From CAWGXZ01 sp963826695 (GTDB taxonomy: Bacteria; Pseudomonadota; Gammaproteobacteria; Burkholderiales; Burkholderiaceae_C), in the NCBI GenBank assembly GCA_963826695.1, contig CAWGXZ010000009.1:124001-188000 (forward strand): a stretch of DNA of 64,000 nt. The letters are read 5' to 3'. The position numbers and the translations under genes were made by a program. Numbering within the stretch: the stretch's first letter is position 1; every line of letters begins with the position of its first letter. Below are positions 10,091-18,785 of this stretch, in pieces. Below the pieces are notes generated by a model. That model saw only the letters and a program-made list of their open reading frames with translations. It was not told where the DNA came from and made no database searches.

Positions 10091-10914
10091 CGCGACCCGG
10101 CAGGCAGCAGCCCGGCCAGCCGCGGCAGCGCCACCCGGGCGTTTGCCGAGGTGGCGCGCGCCAGTTCGTCAGGCCCGATGCCGCGCAGCCCGGCAATGAG
10201 GGCGCCGATGCGTGGCAATTCGCTGGGTTCGTTGCGCATCGTCGCGCCCGCGGTGCGCTCGGCCGCACTGCGGTAGAGCCACTGCGGGGCGATGTCCGGC
10301 GCGTCGGTCTCGAGCACCAGGGCGTCGAGCGGCAGGCTCGTCGCCAGGCGGCGGAGCTGCAGCGCGCGCTCGAAGGTCGCGGCGCCGCCGAAGCCGAGCC
10401 GCAACCCCATGTCGATGAAGATGCGCGCCTGCTGTTCGCTGCCGTTGAAGGCATGGGCGATGCCGCCGACGGCGGGAATGCGGCGCAGCCACTTCTGCAC
10501 CGTGTCGACCGAGCGGCGCACATGCAGCAGCACCGGCAGCCCGAAGCGCCGCGCCAGCGTCAGCTGGGCGGCAAAGAGCTCGGCCTGCGGATCGCGCGGC
10601 AGGTCCTCGACGAAATGATCGATGCCGATTTCGCCGACCGCCACCAGCCGTGGATCGTCGCGATGCGCCTGCAGCGCCGCTTCCAGCCGCTGCAGATCGG
10701 CCGCACCGGCGGCGGCGCTGCACAGCGGATGGATGCCGAGCGCATAGCTCAGGCCGTGCCGCCACGCGAGTTCGCGTACCGCGTCGAAGTTGCCGACGTC
10801 GACTGCGGGCAGCACGATCTGGGCGACGCCGGCAGCCGCCGCGCGGCAGGCCACGCCGTCGCGGTCGGCGTCGAACTCGCGGGCGTCGAGGTGGCAATGG
10901 GTGTCGATCCACAT
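10087..10914 (-). CDS. TatD-family metal-dependent hydrolase (DNase)
   Basis: A 275-residue TIM-barrel amidohydrolase of the TatD family. Metal-binding motifs are visible: MWIDTHCHLDAREFD at the N-terminus, VAVGEIGIDHF, LHVRRS, GIAHAFNGS and LVLETDAPDI. TatD proteins are 3'-5' exonucleases acting in DNA repair or quality control. It is the first gene of a coupled operon with the spermidine-synthase-like gene and the GspE-type ATPase. The family is certain; the individual substrate is not. Confidence 0.9.
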   Translation of the reverse strand: MWIDTHCHLDAREFDADRDGVACRAAAAGVAQIVLPAVDVGNFDAVRELAWRHGLSYALGIHPLCSAAAGAADLQRLEAALQAHRDDPRLVAVGEIGIDHFVEDLPRDPQAELFAAQLTLARRFGLPVLLHVRRSVDTVQKWLRRIPAVGGIAHAFNGSEQQARIFIDMGLRLGFGGAATFERALQLRRLATSLPLDALVLETDAPDIAPQWLYRSAAERTAGATMRNEPSELPRIGALIAGLRGIGPDELARATSANARVALPRLAGLLPAGSR

Positions 10915-11084
10915 GCCGCCATGATGCCTTGCGCCGTTCGCGCCCGACCTTGGTCACGCCGCCACCGGCGCAGCCGTGCTACCGTGGCGCCGACAGCGTG
11001 GCCGCCCGGCACCGCGGCGCTGTCGTCGGCCGCGGCTCGCGAAGCGCTTGGAGTCCGCTCGGATGCACCGTTCGGGATGCACGC

Positions 11085-12119
11085 ATGAAGAAGACACCGC
11101 TCTACAGCCGCTCGCAGCGCCCGCCGCCCCCGGCGGCACCGCCCGCGTCGCCTGCCGCGCCGAATGCCGCCGGCACGGGCGCGACCGCGGTCGATGCCGG
11201 CGCTTCGGCGGTGTCGGCTGCGGCGGGCGCGCCGACCCGGGCACAGCGCTGGCGCCGTGCCGCGTCGCGCCATGAACGCGCCCTGTGGGCGGCGGCACTT
11301 GCCGGGGTGCTGCTCGCCGCCATGCTGTGGCGCCAGGGCGCCGGCCCCGCGACCCCGCTGACACTGGAGCAGGTCGACTTCGCGATGCGCAAGTCGCTGC
11401 AGGAAAAGCCGCTGCCGTCACAAACCGCGGCCGCCTACGAGACCGTGCGCGGCTCGCTGGTCCGGGTGGTCGGGCTGATGACCGAGGGCGACGACGGCAG
11501 CGACCGCGCCGAGGCCGCCGCCGCGGCTGCGGCCTCGGCTGCAAGCACCGGACGGCGTCGCGAGGGCGACCGCCTGGCGCTGCAGCGCGGCATCGGCAGC
11601 GGCGTCGTCGTCGTCGACAACGGCACCATCCTCACCAACCTGCATGTGGTGCAGGGCGCACGCCGTATCCAGGTGACCTTCGCCGACGGCCACGAGTCCG
11701 AAGCCCGGCTGGTCAGCGTGCAGCCCGAGAACGACCTCGCGGTGCTGCGCGCGCTGAGCATTCCCGACGACCTCGCCGCGGCCACGCTGCGCTCGACCGC
11801 CGACCTGCAGCCCGGCGATGAAGTCATCGCGGCCGGCTTTCCGTTCGGCATCGGGCCGTCGGTGTCGGCGGGCGTGGTGTCGGGGCTGAAGCGGCAGTTC
11901 CGCTCGCCCGACGGCCAGCAGCCGCTGACCAACCTGATCCAGTTCGACGCCGCGGCCAATCCGGGCAATTCGGGCGGCCCGCTGATCACCAACGACGGCG
12001 CGGTCGTCGGCATCGTCACGGCGATCCTCAATCCGTCGCAGCAGCGGGTCTTCATCGGCATCGGTTTCGCGGTGCCGATCGAAAACGCCGCCACCGCGGT
12101 CGGCATGCATCCCTTCTGA
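11085..12119 (+). CDS. Membrane-anchored S1C trypsin-like serine protease without PDZ domain
   Basis: The protein has 344 residues from ATG 11085. A Pro/Ala-rich cytoplasmic tail (1-60) precedes one transmembrane helix (about 66-82). The periplasmic DegP/HtrA-like protease domain has the catalytic triad H187 (LTNLHVVQG), D217 (ENDLAVL) and S296 (NPGNSGGPL). The chain ends about 48 residues after the serine, so the PDZ domain of DegP/DegS is absent. An Ala-rich, charged insert sits at 138-165. The next genes (MoxR, DUF58, VWA) are co-directional, so it may serve the same envelope function. Confidence 0.85.
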   Translation: MKKTPLYSRSQRPPPPAAPPASPAAPNAAGTGATAVDAGASAVSAAAGAPTRAQRWRRAASRHERALWAAALAGVLLAAMLWRQGAGPATPLTLEQVDFAMRKSLQEKPLPSQTAAAYETVRGSLVRVVGLMTEGDDGSDRAEAAAAAAASAASTGRRREGDRLALQRGIGSGVVVVDNGTILTNLHVVQGARRIQVTFADGHESEARLVSVQPENDLAVLRALSIPDDLAAATLRSTADLQPGDEVIAAGFPFGIGPSVSAGVVSGLKRQFRSPDGQQPLTNLIQFDAAANPGNSGGPLITNDGAVVGIVTAILNPSQQRVFIGIGFAVPIENAATAVGMHPF

Positions 12120-12163
12120 TCGTCGCCACCGACGCCACCCGCATCCTCCTTCGGACACCACCC

Positions 12164-13174
12164 ATGACCGCTGCCCCCTTCGACCGCGACAACACCGCCG
12201 TCACCACGCTGATGGAGCAGGTGCTCTACGAGGTCAAGCGCGTCGTCGTCGGCCAGGATCATTTCCTCGAGCGGGTGATGATCGCCATCCTGGCGCAGGG
12301 TCACCTGCTGGTGGAGGGCGTTCCGGGCCTGGCCAAGACGCTGACGATCAAGACCCTCGCCGCCACGCTCCGAGGCAGCTTCAAGCGCATCCAGTTCACC
12401 CCCGACCTCGTGCCCGCCGACCTGATCGGCACCCGGCTGTACCACCCGCGCACCGGCGAGTTCGCGACCTCGCTGGGGCCCGTGTTCACCCACCTGCTGC
12501 TGGCCGACGAGATCAACCGCGCGCCGGCCAAGGTGCAGAGCGCGCTGCTCGAGGTGATGCAGGAGCGCCAGGTGACGATCGCCGGCGAGACGCACAAGGT
12601 GCCCGAGCCCTTCCTGGTGATGGCGACGCAGAACCCGATCGAGACCGAAGGCACCTACCCGCTGCCCGAAGCGCAGGTCGACCGCTTCATGATGAAGGTG
12701 CTGGTCGACTATCCGAGCGAGGAAGAGGAGTTCGTCATTGCCCAGCGCGTCACCGGCCCGGCAACGGTGGTTTCGGCGGTGGCCAGCATGGGCCAGCTGG
12801 CCGAGCTGCAGCAGGAGTGCCGCAAGGTCTATGTCGACCCGTCGCTGATGCAGTACGCGGTCAAGCTGGTCAGCGCGACGCGGCGACCGGCGCAGTATGG
12901 CCTGGCCGATCTGGCGCGACACCTCAGCTACGGCGCCAGCCCACGGGCGACGATCGGCCTGATCGAAGGTGCGCGTGCGCTCGCCTTCCTGCGCGGCCGC
13001 AGCTATGCGCTGCCGGAAGACGTTTCGACGCTGGTCCCCGATGTGCTGCGCCATCGCCTGGTGTTGAGCTACGAGGCGCTGGCCGAGGGGCTCGACGCCG
13101 ACAAGGTGATCCAGCGGGTGATGAAGGCGATTCCGGTGCCGGACAAGCCGCTGGCCACCCATGCCTCGGGCTGA
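12164..13174 (+). CDS. MoxR-family AAA+ ATPase
   Basis: A 336-residue AAA+ ATPase of the MoxR/RavA group. Walker A is GVPGLAKT (52-59) and Walker B LLLADEINRAPAKVQ. Sensor 1 ATQNPIETEGTYPLPEAQVDRF is the family hallmark. MoxR ATPases act as chaperones that mature or insert metal centres into partner proteins, commonly together with VWA proteins. Here DUF58 and VWA genes follow immediately (11 bp to DUF58), the canonical operon. Confidence 0.93.
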   Translation: MTAAPFDRDNTAVTTLMEQVLYEVKRVVVGQDHFLERVMIAILAQGHLLVEGVPGLAKTLTIKTLAATLRGSFKRIQFTPDLVPADLIGTRLYHPRTGEFATSLGPVFTHLLLADEINRAPAKVQSALLEVMQERQVTIAGETHKVPEPFLVMATQNPIETEGTYPLPEAQVDRFMMKVLVDYPSEEEEFVIAQRVTGPATVVSAVASMGQLAELQQECRKVYVDPSLMQYAVKLVSATRRPAQYGLADLARHLSYGASPRATIGLIEGARALAFLRGRSYALPEDVSTLVPDVLRHRLVLSYEALAEGLDADKVIQRVMKAIPVPDKPLATHASG

Positions 13175-13185
13175 ACGGCTGAACC

Positions 13186-14136
13186 ATGCAGAGCGACGAC
13201 GACGCGGCACCTGCCGACACGCTGCTGAAGCGGCTCGAATGGACGGTGCTGCGCCGTCTCGACGGCCTGCTGCAGGGCGACCACCGCACGCTCTGGCGCG
13301 GCGCCGGCCTCGATCTGGCCGATCTGCGCGAATACCAGCAGCACGACGACGTGCGCCACATCGACTGGAATGTCACTGCCCGGGTCCAGGTGCCCCATGT
13401 GCGCCAGTTCACCGAGGACCGCGAGATGAGCGCCTGGTTTCTCGTCGATCTGAGCGCGAGCGTCGACTTCGGCTCGCACCGCGCGACCAAGCGGCGCGTT
13501 GCGCGCGAGTTCGTCGGTGTGCTGTCGCGCTTGCTGACGCGTCACGGCAACCGCATCGGTGCGCTGCTCTACGGCACGGCGGTCGACACGGTGCTGCCGG
13601 CGCGCGGTGGGCGCCAGCAGGTGTTGCAGCTGCTGCAGCGGATGGCGGCGCGGCCGGCCGAGAGCGCGCCCGGCGTGACCCGCCTGCTCGACCTGCTGCA
13701 TGCCGGCGAACGCATCGTGCGCCGGCGCAGCGCCGTCTTCGTCGTCTCCGACTTCATCAGCGAGCCTGGCTGGGAGGCTGCGCTCGGCCGGCTGGCACAG
13801 CGCCATGAAGTCACCGCCGTGCGGCTTTACGATCCGCTCGAAATGGAACTGCCCGATGTCGGACTGCTGACGATGAACGACGCCGAGACCGGCGAGCAAC
13901 TCGTCGTCGACACCCACGACCGGGGCTTTCGCAAGCGCTATGCCGCTGCCGCGGCCCGTCGCGAGCAGGCACTGCGCGAGGCGCTCGGCCGCGCCGGCAT
14001 CGACACGCTCGAGCTCGCGACCGACGACGACATGCTGGCCGCGATCCTGCGCTTCGCCGACCTGCGGCGCCAGCGCAGCCGCATGGCCGCCGGCGGCGGC
14101 GTTCCGGCGCACCTGTCTGTCTGGAGCCCGGCATGA
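13186..14136 (+). CDS. DUF58 domain protein
   Basis: The protein has 316 residues. The DUF58 signature is present: RTLWRGAGLDLADLREYQQHDDVRHIDWNVTAR in pieces, with the invariant D-x-R-x-I-D-W, then a degenerate VWA-like fold containing FLVDLSASVDFG (MIDAS-like D-L-S-A-S). DUF58 proteins are partners of MoxR ATPases. It sits between the MoxR and VWA genes, its stop overlapping (ATGA) a 17-codon reading frame that leads into the VWA gene. Confidence 0.9.
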   Translation: MQSDDDAAPADTLLKRLEWTVLRRLDGLLQGDHRTLWRGAGLDLADLREYQQHDDVRHIDWNVTARVQVPHVRQFTEDREMSAWFLVDLSASVDFGSHRATKRRVAREFVGVLSRLLTRHGNRIGALLYGTAVDTVLPARGGRQQVLQLLQRMAARPAESAPGVTRLLDLLHAGERIVRRRSAVFVVSDFISEPGWEAALGRLAQRHEVTAVRLYDPLEMELPDVGLLTMNDAETGEQLVVDTHDRGFRKRYAAAAARREQALREALGRAGIDTLELATDDDMLAAILRFADLRRQRSRMAAGGGVPAHLSVWSPA

Positions 14137-14186
14137 GCTCCGCTGCACCGGCGCTCCAACCGGCGCGCGGGAGGGTCGATCGATGA
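14133..14186 (+). CDS. 17-codon mini-ORF coupling DUF58 to VWA gene
   Basis: ATG at 14133 overlaps the DUF58 stop as ATGA. After 17 codons (MSSAAPALQPARGRVDR) it stops at a TGA that again overlaps the VWA start as ATGA (14183-14186). In related operons a small DUF4381 membrane-protein gene occupies this place; nothing of it remains here. It may work only as a translational bridge. No homology can be claimed for such a short peptide. Confidence 0.3.
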   Translation: MSSAAPALQPARGRVDR

Positions 14187-15229
14187 ACACGCCTCCACTG
14201 CTGACCTTCCTCTGGCCGGAGATGCTCTGGTCGCTGTTGCTGCTGCCGGCGTTGGTCGCCGCGTATCTCTGGCTGCTGCGGCGGCGCAAGCAGACCACGC
14301 TGCGCTTCGCCAACCTGGCGCTGGTCAAGGAGGCGATGGGGCGGCGCGGCGCCTGGCGCCGGCATCTGCCGCCGCTGCTGCTGCTGCTGGCGCTTGCGGC
14401 CCTGCTGCTCGCTTCGGCCCGGCCGGCGGCCCTGCTGACGCTGCCGTCGGCGCAAAAGACCGTGGTGCTGGCGATCGACGTCTCCGGCAGCATGCGCGCC
14501 GCCGACGTGCTGCCGAACCGGCTGGTGGCCGCGCAGGAGGCGGCCAAGGCGTTCATCAAGGAGCTGCCGCGCACGGTGCGGGTGGCGGTCGTCTCCTTCG
14601 CCGGCACCGCCGCGGTGGTGCAGCCGCCGACGCTGAGCCGCGAGGATGTCGCCGCGGCCATCGACCGCTTCCAGCTGCAGCGCGGCACCGCCATCGGCAG
14701 CGGCATCGTGCTTTCGCTGGCGACGCTGTTCCCCGACGCCGGCATCGACCTGTCGCAGATCACCGGCCAGCGGGCCATGCCCGCCGGGCCGAACGAGAAG
14801 CCGAAGCCCGCGTTCACCCCGGTGCCGGCAGGCTCGTTTTCCTCGGCGGCGGTGATCCTGCTGACCGATGGTCAGCGCACCACCGGCCCCGACCCGGTCG
14901 ACGCCGCAAAAATGGCCGCCGAGCGCGGCGTGCGCGTCTACACCGTCGGCGTCGGCACCAAGGACGGCGAGACGATCGGCTTCGAAGGCTGGTCGATGCG
15001 CGTGCGGCTCGACGAGGACACGCTGAAGAACATCGCCAACCTGACGCGCGCCGATTACTTCTATGCCGGCACCGCGGCCGACCTGAAGAAGGTCTACGAG
15101 GGACTCAGCACCCGGCTGATCGTCGAGCGCAAGGAAACCGAGATCAGCGGCCTGCTCGCCGCACTCGGCGCGCTGCTGGTGATCGCGAGTGCGGCGCTCT
15201 CGGTGTGGTGGTTCGGACGGGTGGCCTGA
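14183..15229 (+). CDS. VWA-domain membrane protein (BatA-like)
   Basis: The protein has 348 residues from ATG 14183, with GGGAGGG ribosome site at 14169. Two N-terminal transmembrane helices (about 12-33 and 61-79) precede a von Willebrand A domain with an intact MIDAS: D99-V-S101-G-S103 (AIDVSGSM), FAGTA and LLTDGQRTTG. A third helix lies near the C-terminus (LLAALGALLVIASAALSVWW). This is the BatA/BatB architecture, a partner of MoxR and DUF58. It is the last gene of that set, followed by yjbQ. Confidence 0.9.
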   Translation: MNTPPLLTFLWPEMLWSLLLLPALVAAYLWLLRRRKQTTLRFANLALVKEAMGRRGAWRRHLPPLLLLLALAALLLASARPAALLTLPSAQKTVVLAIDVSGSMRAADVLPNRLVAAQEAAKAFIKELPRTVRVAVVSFAGTAAVVQPPTLSREDVAAAIDRFQLQRGTAIGSGIVLSLATLFPDAGIDLSQITGQRAMPAGPNEKPKPAFTPVPAGSFSSAAVILLTDGQRTTGPDPVDAAKMAAERGVRVYTVGVGTKDGETIGFEGWSMRVRLDEDTLKNIANLTRADYFYAGTAADLKKVYEGLSTRLIVERKETEISGLLAALGALLVIASAALSVWWFGRVA

Positions 15230-15269
15230 GCCAAGCCACCCGCTGCGGTTCCCGGCCCTGCACCTGCAC

Positions 15270-15758
15270 GTGCCTCCGGCAGGCGGTACGGCGCGTTCGG
15301 GCCCGCGGCCATGGATCAGCGACCGGGAGCACACCCTGCTGCGTCAGACGACCACCACCTTGACGATTGCCAGCCGCGGCCGCGGGCTGCACGACCTGAC
15401 CGCGCGGATTGCCGGGTGCGTCGCGGCCAGCGGCATGCGCGAGGGCCTGCTGACGCTGTTCCTGCGTCACACCTCGGCCAGCCTGCTGGTGCAGGAAAAC
15501 GCCGATGCCGACGTGCGCGGCGACCTGGAGCGTTTCTTCTCGCGGCTGGTGCCCGACGGCGACCCGCTGTTCGCGCATCGCAGCGAAGGCGCCGACGACA
15601 TGCCGGCGCATGTTCGCGCCGCGCTCACCCAGACGCAGCTGGCGATTCCCCTGCTCGCCGGCGAACTGGCGCTCGGCACCTGGCAGGCCATCTATCTCTA
15701 CGAGCACCGTCTGCAGGGCCACCGCCGCGAGCTGGTGCTGCATCTGCTCGGCGAATGA
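15270..15758 (+). CDS. yjbQ: YjbQ-family protein (UPF0047, secondary thiamine-phosphate synthase-like)
   Basis: The family core is clear: TLTIASRGRGLHDLTARI, LLTLFLRHTSASLLVQENAD, DDMPAHVRAALTQTQLAIPL and GTWQAIYLYEHR. YjbQ proteins have weak thiamine-phosphate synthase activity in vitro. The 5' end is uncertain. GTG 15270 gives 162 residues, but the family norm (about 138) matches a start near 15336-15341, where two CTG codons follow GGGAG at 6 bases; no ATG exists in frame there. The gene ends 3 bp before a convergent small gene. Confidence 0.8.
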   Translation: MPPAGGTARSGPRPWISDREHTLLRQTTTTLTIASRGRGLHDLTARIAGCVAASGMREGLLTLFLRHTSASLLVQENADADVRGDLERFFSRLVPDGDPLFAHRSEGADDMPAHVRAALTQTQLAIPLLAGELALGTWQAIYLYEHRLQGHRRELVLHLLGE

Positions 15759-15761
15759 GGC

Positions 15762-16025
15762 TCAGGCGGCGTCGCGATCCTGCTCGTCGATCCAGCCTTC
15801 GGCGCATTCATAGCCGTAGTCGAAAGCCTCGGTGACGGTGGAGAGTTCGCGACGCGGCACCGGAACGCGGACTTCGTCCTCGCTTTCCGAGCCGCGAACG
15901 TAGACCAGAACCGGGCAGCTCGAGTCGAGGCATGCCAGCCGTGACGTGCTCATCCGCACGCGGTAGCCGCTGTGCGCACCGTAGGCCTCGAGCCGCCCAC
16001 CACGATCCACGACTTCGTACTTCAT
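15762..16025 (-). CDS. Conserved-looking small protein of unknown function
   Basis: The protein has 87 residues, start ATG 16025 with GGAG at 5 bases. It is acidic, with a Cys pair in LACLDSSCPVLVYVRGSESEDE and a C-terminal YGYECAEGWIDEQ. I do not recognise a family. It has no signal peptide or membrane helix. Codon usage agrees with neighbours, and the ribosome site supports reality. Confidence 0.55.
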   Translation of the reverse strand: MKYEVVDRGGRLEAYGAHSGYRVRMSTSRLACLDSSCPVLVYVRGSESEDEVRVPVPRRELSTVTEAFDYGYECAEGWIDEQDRDAA

Positions 16026-16094
16026 CGACGCTCCGCTCGCTCCATGCTGTGACCGCGGCCATGGTACAGCCGCCATCAGCCCCCTGACGGCCCG

Positions 16095-16280
16095 TCATCG
16101 CCCGTCGCCCCGCGCCTGCTGGCGCGATGTCCAGGCGAGCAGCTCGGCGCGGTAGCGTTCGAGCGCCTGGTCATGCAGATCGAAGATGCAGGGGTTGCAG
16201 CCGCTGCCGCAGCATTCGTCGAAGTCGGGCGGCGTCGGCGCCACCGGCGGCGGATCGGCGGGCGCGGCAGGCGGTGGCAT
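16095..16280 (-). CDS. Oxidoreductase-like domain protein (short Cys-rich)
   Basis: A 61-residue protein with a Pro-rich start and the motif DECCGSGCNPCIFDLHDQALERY. This matches the oxidoreductase-like family (CCGSGC-x2-C-[VI]-[WF]-D-x-Y/H) seen as short proteins in proteobacteria and in mitochondrial assembly factors. The four clustered cysteines suggest metal or redox function; no reaction is known. It lies 24 bp downstream of the YgjP-like peptidase gene, same strand. Confidence 0.7.
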   Translation of the reverse strand: MPPPAAPADPPPVAPTPPDFDECCGSGCNPCIFDLHDQALERYRAELLAWTSRQQARGDGR

Positions 16281-16304
16281 TTCCGGGCGTCGAGCGGCGC
16301 GGGC

Positions 16305-17249
16305 TCAGTCGAAGACCGGCAGCACCCGGCTCTTCAGCTGCCGACGCGCCCGCTCGTAGTCGGGTAGCACCGAGCGCACCACCTCCCAGAAGCGTGGGCT
16401 GTGGTTCATCTCGCGCAGGTGCGCAAGCTCGTGCGCAACCACATAGTCGATCGTCTCCAGATCGAAATGCACCAGCCGCCAGTTCAGGCGGATCGCGCCG
16501 CTGGCGCTGGCGCTGCCCCAGCGCGTGCGCGCCGACGACAGCCCGAGACGCGTCCAGCGGACGCCGAGCTCGGCCGCGTAGCGCTCGCAGCGTTCGGCGA
16601 AGAGGCGGCGCGCCTCGCGCTGCAACCAGCCCTGCACCGCCTTGCGGATCGCCTCGGGTTGGGCACCGTGGGGCAGACCGACGCGCAGGCTGCGCGTGGC
16701 GATGCCGGCCAGCGGCGCCTGCACGGGTGTGGGCAGCGGGTCGAGCCGAACACCGCGCACACCGGGGTCGAGCACCACCACCAGCGCTTCGCCGAGATAG
16801 GGAATGCAGGCGCCATCGCGCCAGGCCACGCGTGCTGCGTCGAGCCGCTGCAGCCGCTCCGCCTGTTCGCTCAGCTTGGCGACGATCCAGCGCGCCTTGG
16901 CTGCCAGCGCGGCCTCGATGTCGTCGATCGACACCCACGCCGGTGCGGCCACGCTCAGGCCATCGGCCCCCACCACGAAGCCGATGCTGCGGCGGCGCAT
17001 GCGCCGCAGCCGGAAGTCGACGCGGTGACCGGCGAGTTCGATGCCGCGGTCGGCCTGCGGATGGTGCCAGGGTGCATCGCCGGCGGCGGGGTCGACGGCT
17101 GGCGCTGCCGGCGCAGGTGCGCGATCGGCCGGGGGTGCCGGCGGTGCCTCGTCGCGAGGCGGCGGGGGCGGCACGGCCGGCGCGTTCACCGGCGGCGGAT
17201 CGTCGAACAGGTTCAACTGCGACGGATCGGCAACTCGGCGGCGGGGCAT
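16305..17249 (-). CDS. YgjP-like (M48/DUF45) zinc metallopeptidase
   Basis: The protein has about 314 residues from ATG 17249. A Pro/Ala-rich N-terminal stretch (about 20-70) precedes the YgjP domain. The zinc site is HELAHLREMNHSPRFW (HExxH plus third His), preceded by SSARTRWGSASASGAIRLNWRL, the family hallmark. The longer open frame upstream lacks a ribosome site. Substrates of this family are mostly unknown. It lies between plsC and the small Cys-rich gene on the same strand. Confidence 0.85.
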   Translation of the reverse strand: MPRRRVADPSQLNLFDDPPPVNAPAVPPPPPRDEAPPAPPADRAPAPAAPAVDPAAGDAPWHHPQADRGIELAGHRVDFRLRRMRRRSIGFVVGADGLSVAAPAWVSIDDIEAALAAKARWIVAKLSEQAERLQRLDAARVAWRDGACIPYLGEALVVVLDPGVRGVRLDPLPTPVQAPLAGIATRSLRVGLPHGAQPEAIRKAVQGWLQREARRLFAERCERYAAELGVRWTRLGLSSARTRWGSASASGAIRLNWRLVHFDLETIDYVVAHELAHLREMNHSPRFWEVVRSVLPDYERARRQLKSRVLPVFD

Positions 17250-17301
17250 GGGCGCGCAGTGTACGGGCGCCGCCGCCGGGCTGCCAGGGTCGATCGTGGC
17301 C

Positions 17302-18102
17302 TCACTCGCCTGTCGAGCCCGGTGCACTGGCCGCTGGCGTATACGCCAGCGGATCGATGCGGCGCATCTCGGCCTCGATCCAGGCTTCCACCTCGACCAT
17401 CAGCTCGTCGTGCTGGCGACCGGCGCTGGCGATCAGCGGCCCGATCGAGACGTCGACCACCCCCGGGCGCAGCACCAGTGACTTGCGCGGCCAGCAACGC
17501 GCCGAACTCACTGCCACCGGCAGAACCGACGCCCCGGCAGCCACCGCCAGGCGTGTACCGCCGCTCTTGTAGACGCCCTGGCTGCCGCGCGGCGTGCGCG
17601 TGCCTTCCGGAAACATGATCACCCAGTTGCCGTTGGCCATGTGGCGGCGGCCCTGCTCGGCCACCCGCGCCCAGGCCTCGGCGCGCTTGCTGCGGTCGAT
17701 GTGCACCATGTCGAGCCGCGCCATGGCCCAGCCGAAGAACGGTATCGAAAGCAGCTCGCGCTTGAAGACATAGCTCAGCGGATGCGGCATCAGGCCCGGG
17801 AAGGCGAATGTTTCCCAGGTCGACTGGTGCTTGGCCAGCACGACGACCGGCCCGCCGTGGTCGGCACGCTCCAGGTTGTCGCCTCCCAGCAGGCGCCAGC
17901 GCACGCCGCAGATGGCCCGGGCGCCCAGGATTGCCAGCCGCAGCCAGAAGGTGGTCAGCCAGTAGAGGCGCGGCCCGCGCACGAACAGCGACGCCGCCAT
18001 CGAAAGCAGGGCCCACGGGATGACCGTCAGCGCCAGCCACAGCAGGAAAAGGCCGGAACGCAGCACGGCCAGCGGCGACGCCCTGGAATCCGGCCGCTTC
18101 AC
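17302..18102 (-). CDS. plsC: 1-acyl-sn-glycerol-3-phosphate acyltransferase
   Basis: The 266-residue acyltransferase makes phosphatidic acid from lysophosphatidate at the inner membrane. An N-terminal hydrophobic helix (about 12-40) precedes the HX4D-type motif H92-Q-S-T-W-E97 (the E variant occurs in this family) and the acyl-acceptor motif FPEGTR (164-169). The start is GTG 18102. It follows gmhB by 21 bp and belongs to the glyQ-glyS-gmhB-plsC run typical of Burkholderiales. Confidence 0.9.
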   Translation of the reverse strand: MKRPDSRASPLAVLRSGLFLLWLALTVIPWALLSMAASLFVRGPRLYWLTTFWLRLAILGARAICGVRWRLLGGDNLERADHGGPVVVLAKHQSTWETFAFPGLMPHPLSYVFKRELLSIPFFGWAMARLDMVHIDRSKRAEAWARVAEQGRRHMANGNWVIMFPEGTRTPRGSQGVYKSGGTRLAVAAGASVLPVAVSSARCWPRKSLVLRPGVVDVSIGPLIASAGRQHDELMVEVEAWIEAEMRRIDPLAYTPAASAPGSTGE

Positions 18103-18123
18103 CGACCGCGCCGGGCAGCGCGG

Positions 18124-18768
18124 TCAATCGAGCCCTCCGGCCATCGAGTCGCGCTGGTCGGGCAGACCGCGCGCGACACGCTCGCGCTGGATCACGAAAT
18201 CGGCGAACTCGCCGAGGCTGGAATGGACGCGCAGGCCAGGCACCGTCGCCTTCCACTGGTCGAGCTGCTCAGCGCCGAGCGCGTGGGCCTTGCCGGTCAG
18301 CACCAGATGCGGCTCGCAGCCGGCGGCGGCCGCGGCCTGCAGATCGCGCAGCGAGTCGCCGACCATCGGCACGTTCTTCAGGTCGATGCCGTAGCGCTCG
18401 CCGATCTGCTTCGGCAGGCCCGGCAACGGCTTGCGGCAGTCGCAGCCGTCGGCAGGGGTGTGCGGGCAGAAGAACACTGCGTCGATGCGCCCGCCCTCGG
18501 CCGCGAGCAACTGGTGCAGCTTGAGGTGCATCGCATTCAGCGCCGCCATGTCGAACAGGCCGCGGCCGAGCCCCGACTGGTTGGTGGCGACCACCGCATG
18601 CCAGCCGGCATGGTTGAGCCGCGCCACCGCCTCGAGCGCGCCGGGGATCGGCAGCCACTCATCGGCCGAGGTGACGAAGTCGTCGCGGTCCTGGTTGAGC
18701 GTGCCGTCGCGGTCGAAGATGACCAGCCTGGCGGCGCCCGAGCCGCGTTCGGTGGAAGGACGCACCAT
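18124..18768 (-). CDS. gmhB: D-glycero-beta-D-manno-heptose-1,7-bisphosphate 7-phosphatase
   Basis: The HAD-family phosphatase of ADP-heptose synthesis for lipopolysaccharide inner core has 214 residues. HAD motif I is FDRDGTLN (nucleophile D19, acid D21), motif II ATNQSGLGRG, and motif III/IV KNVPMVGDSLRDL. The zinc loop FCPHTPADGCDCRKP is the GmhB signature (three Cys, one His). Start ATG 18768. It sits between glyS and plsC. Confidence 0.92.
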   Translation of the reverse strand: MVRPSTERGSGAARLVIFDRDGTLNQDRDDFVTSADEWLPIPGALEAVARLNHAGWHAVVATNQSGLGRGLFDMAALNAMHLKLHQLLAAEGGRIDAVFFCPHTPADGCDCRKPLPGLPKQIGERYGIDLKNVPMVGDSLRDLQAAAAAGCEPHLVLTGKAHALGAEQLDQWKATVPGLRVHSSLGEFADFVIQRERVARGLPDQRDSMAGGLD

Positions 18769-18785
18769 CGCTCGGCTCCGCGCGA

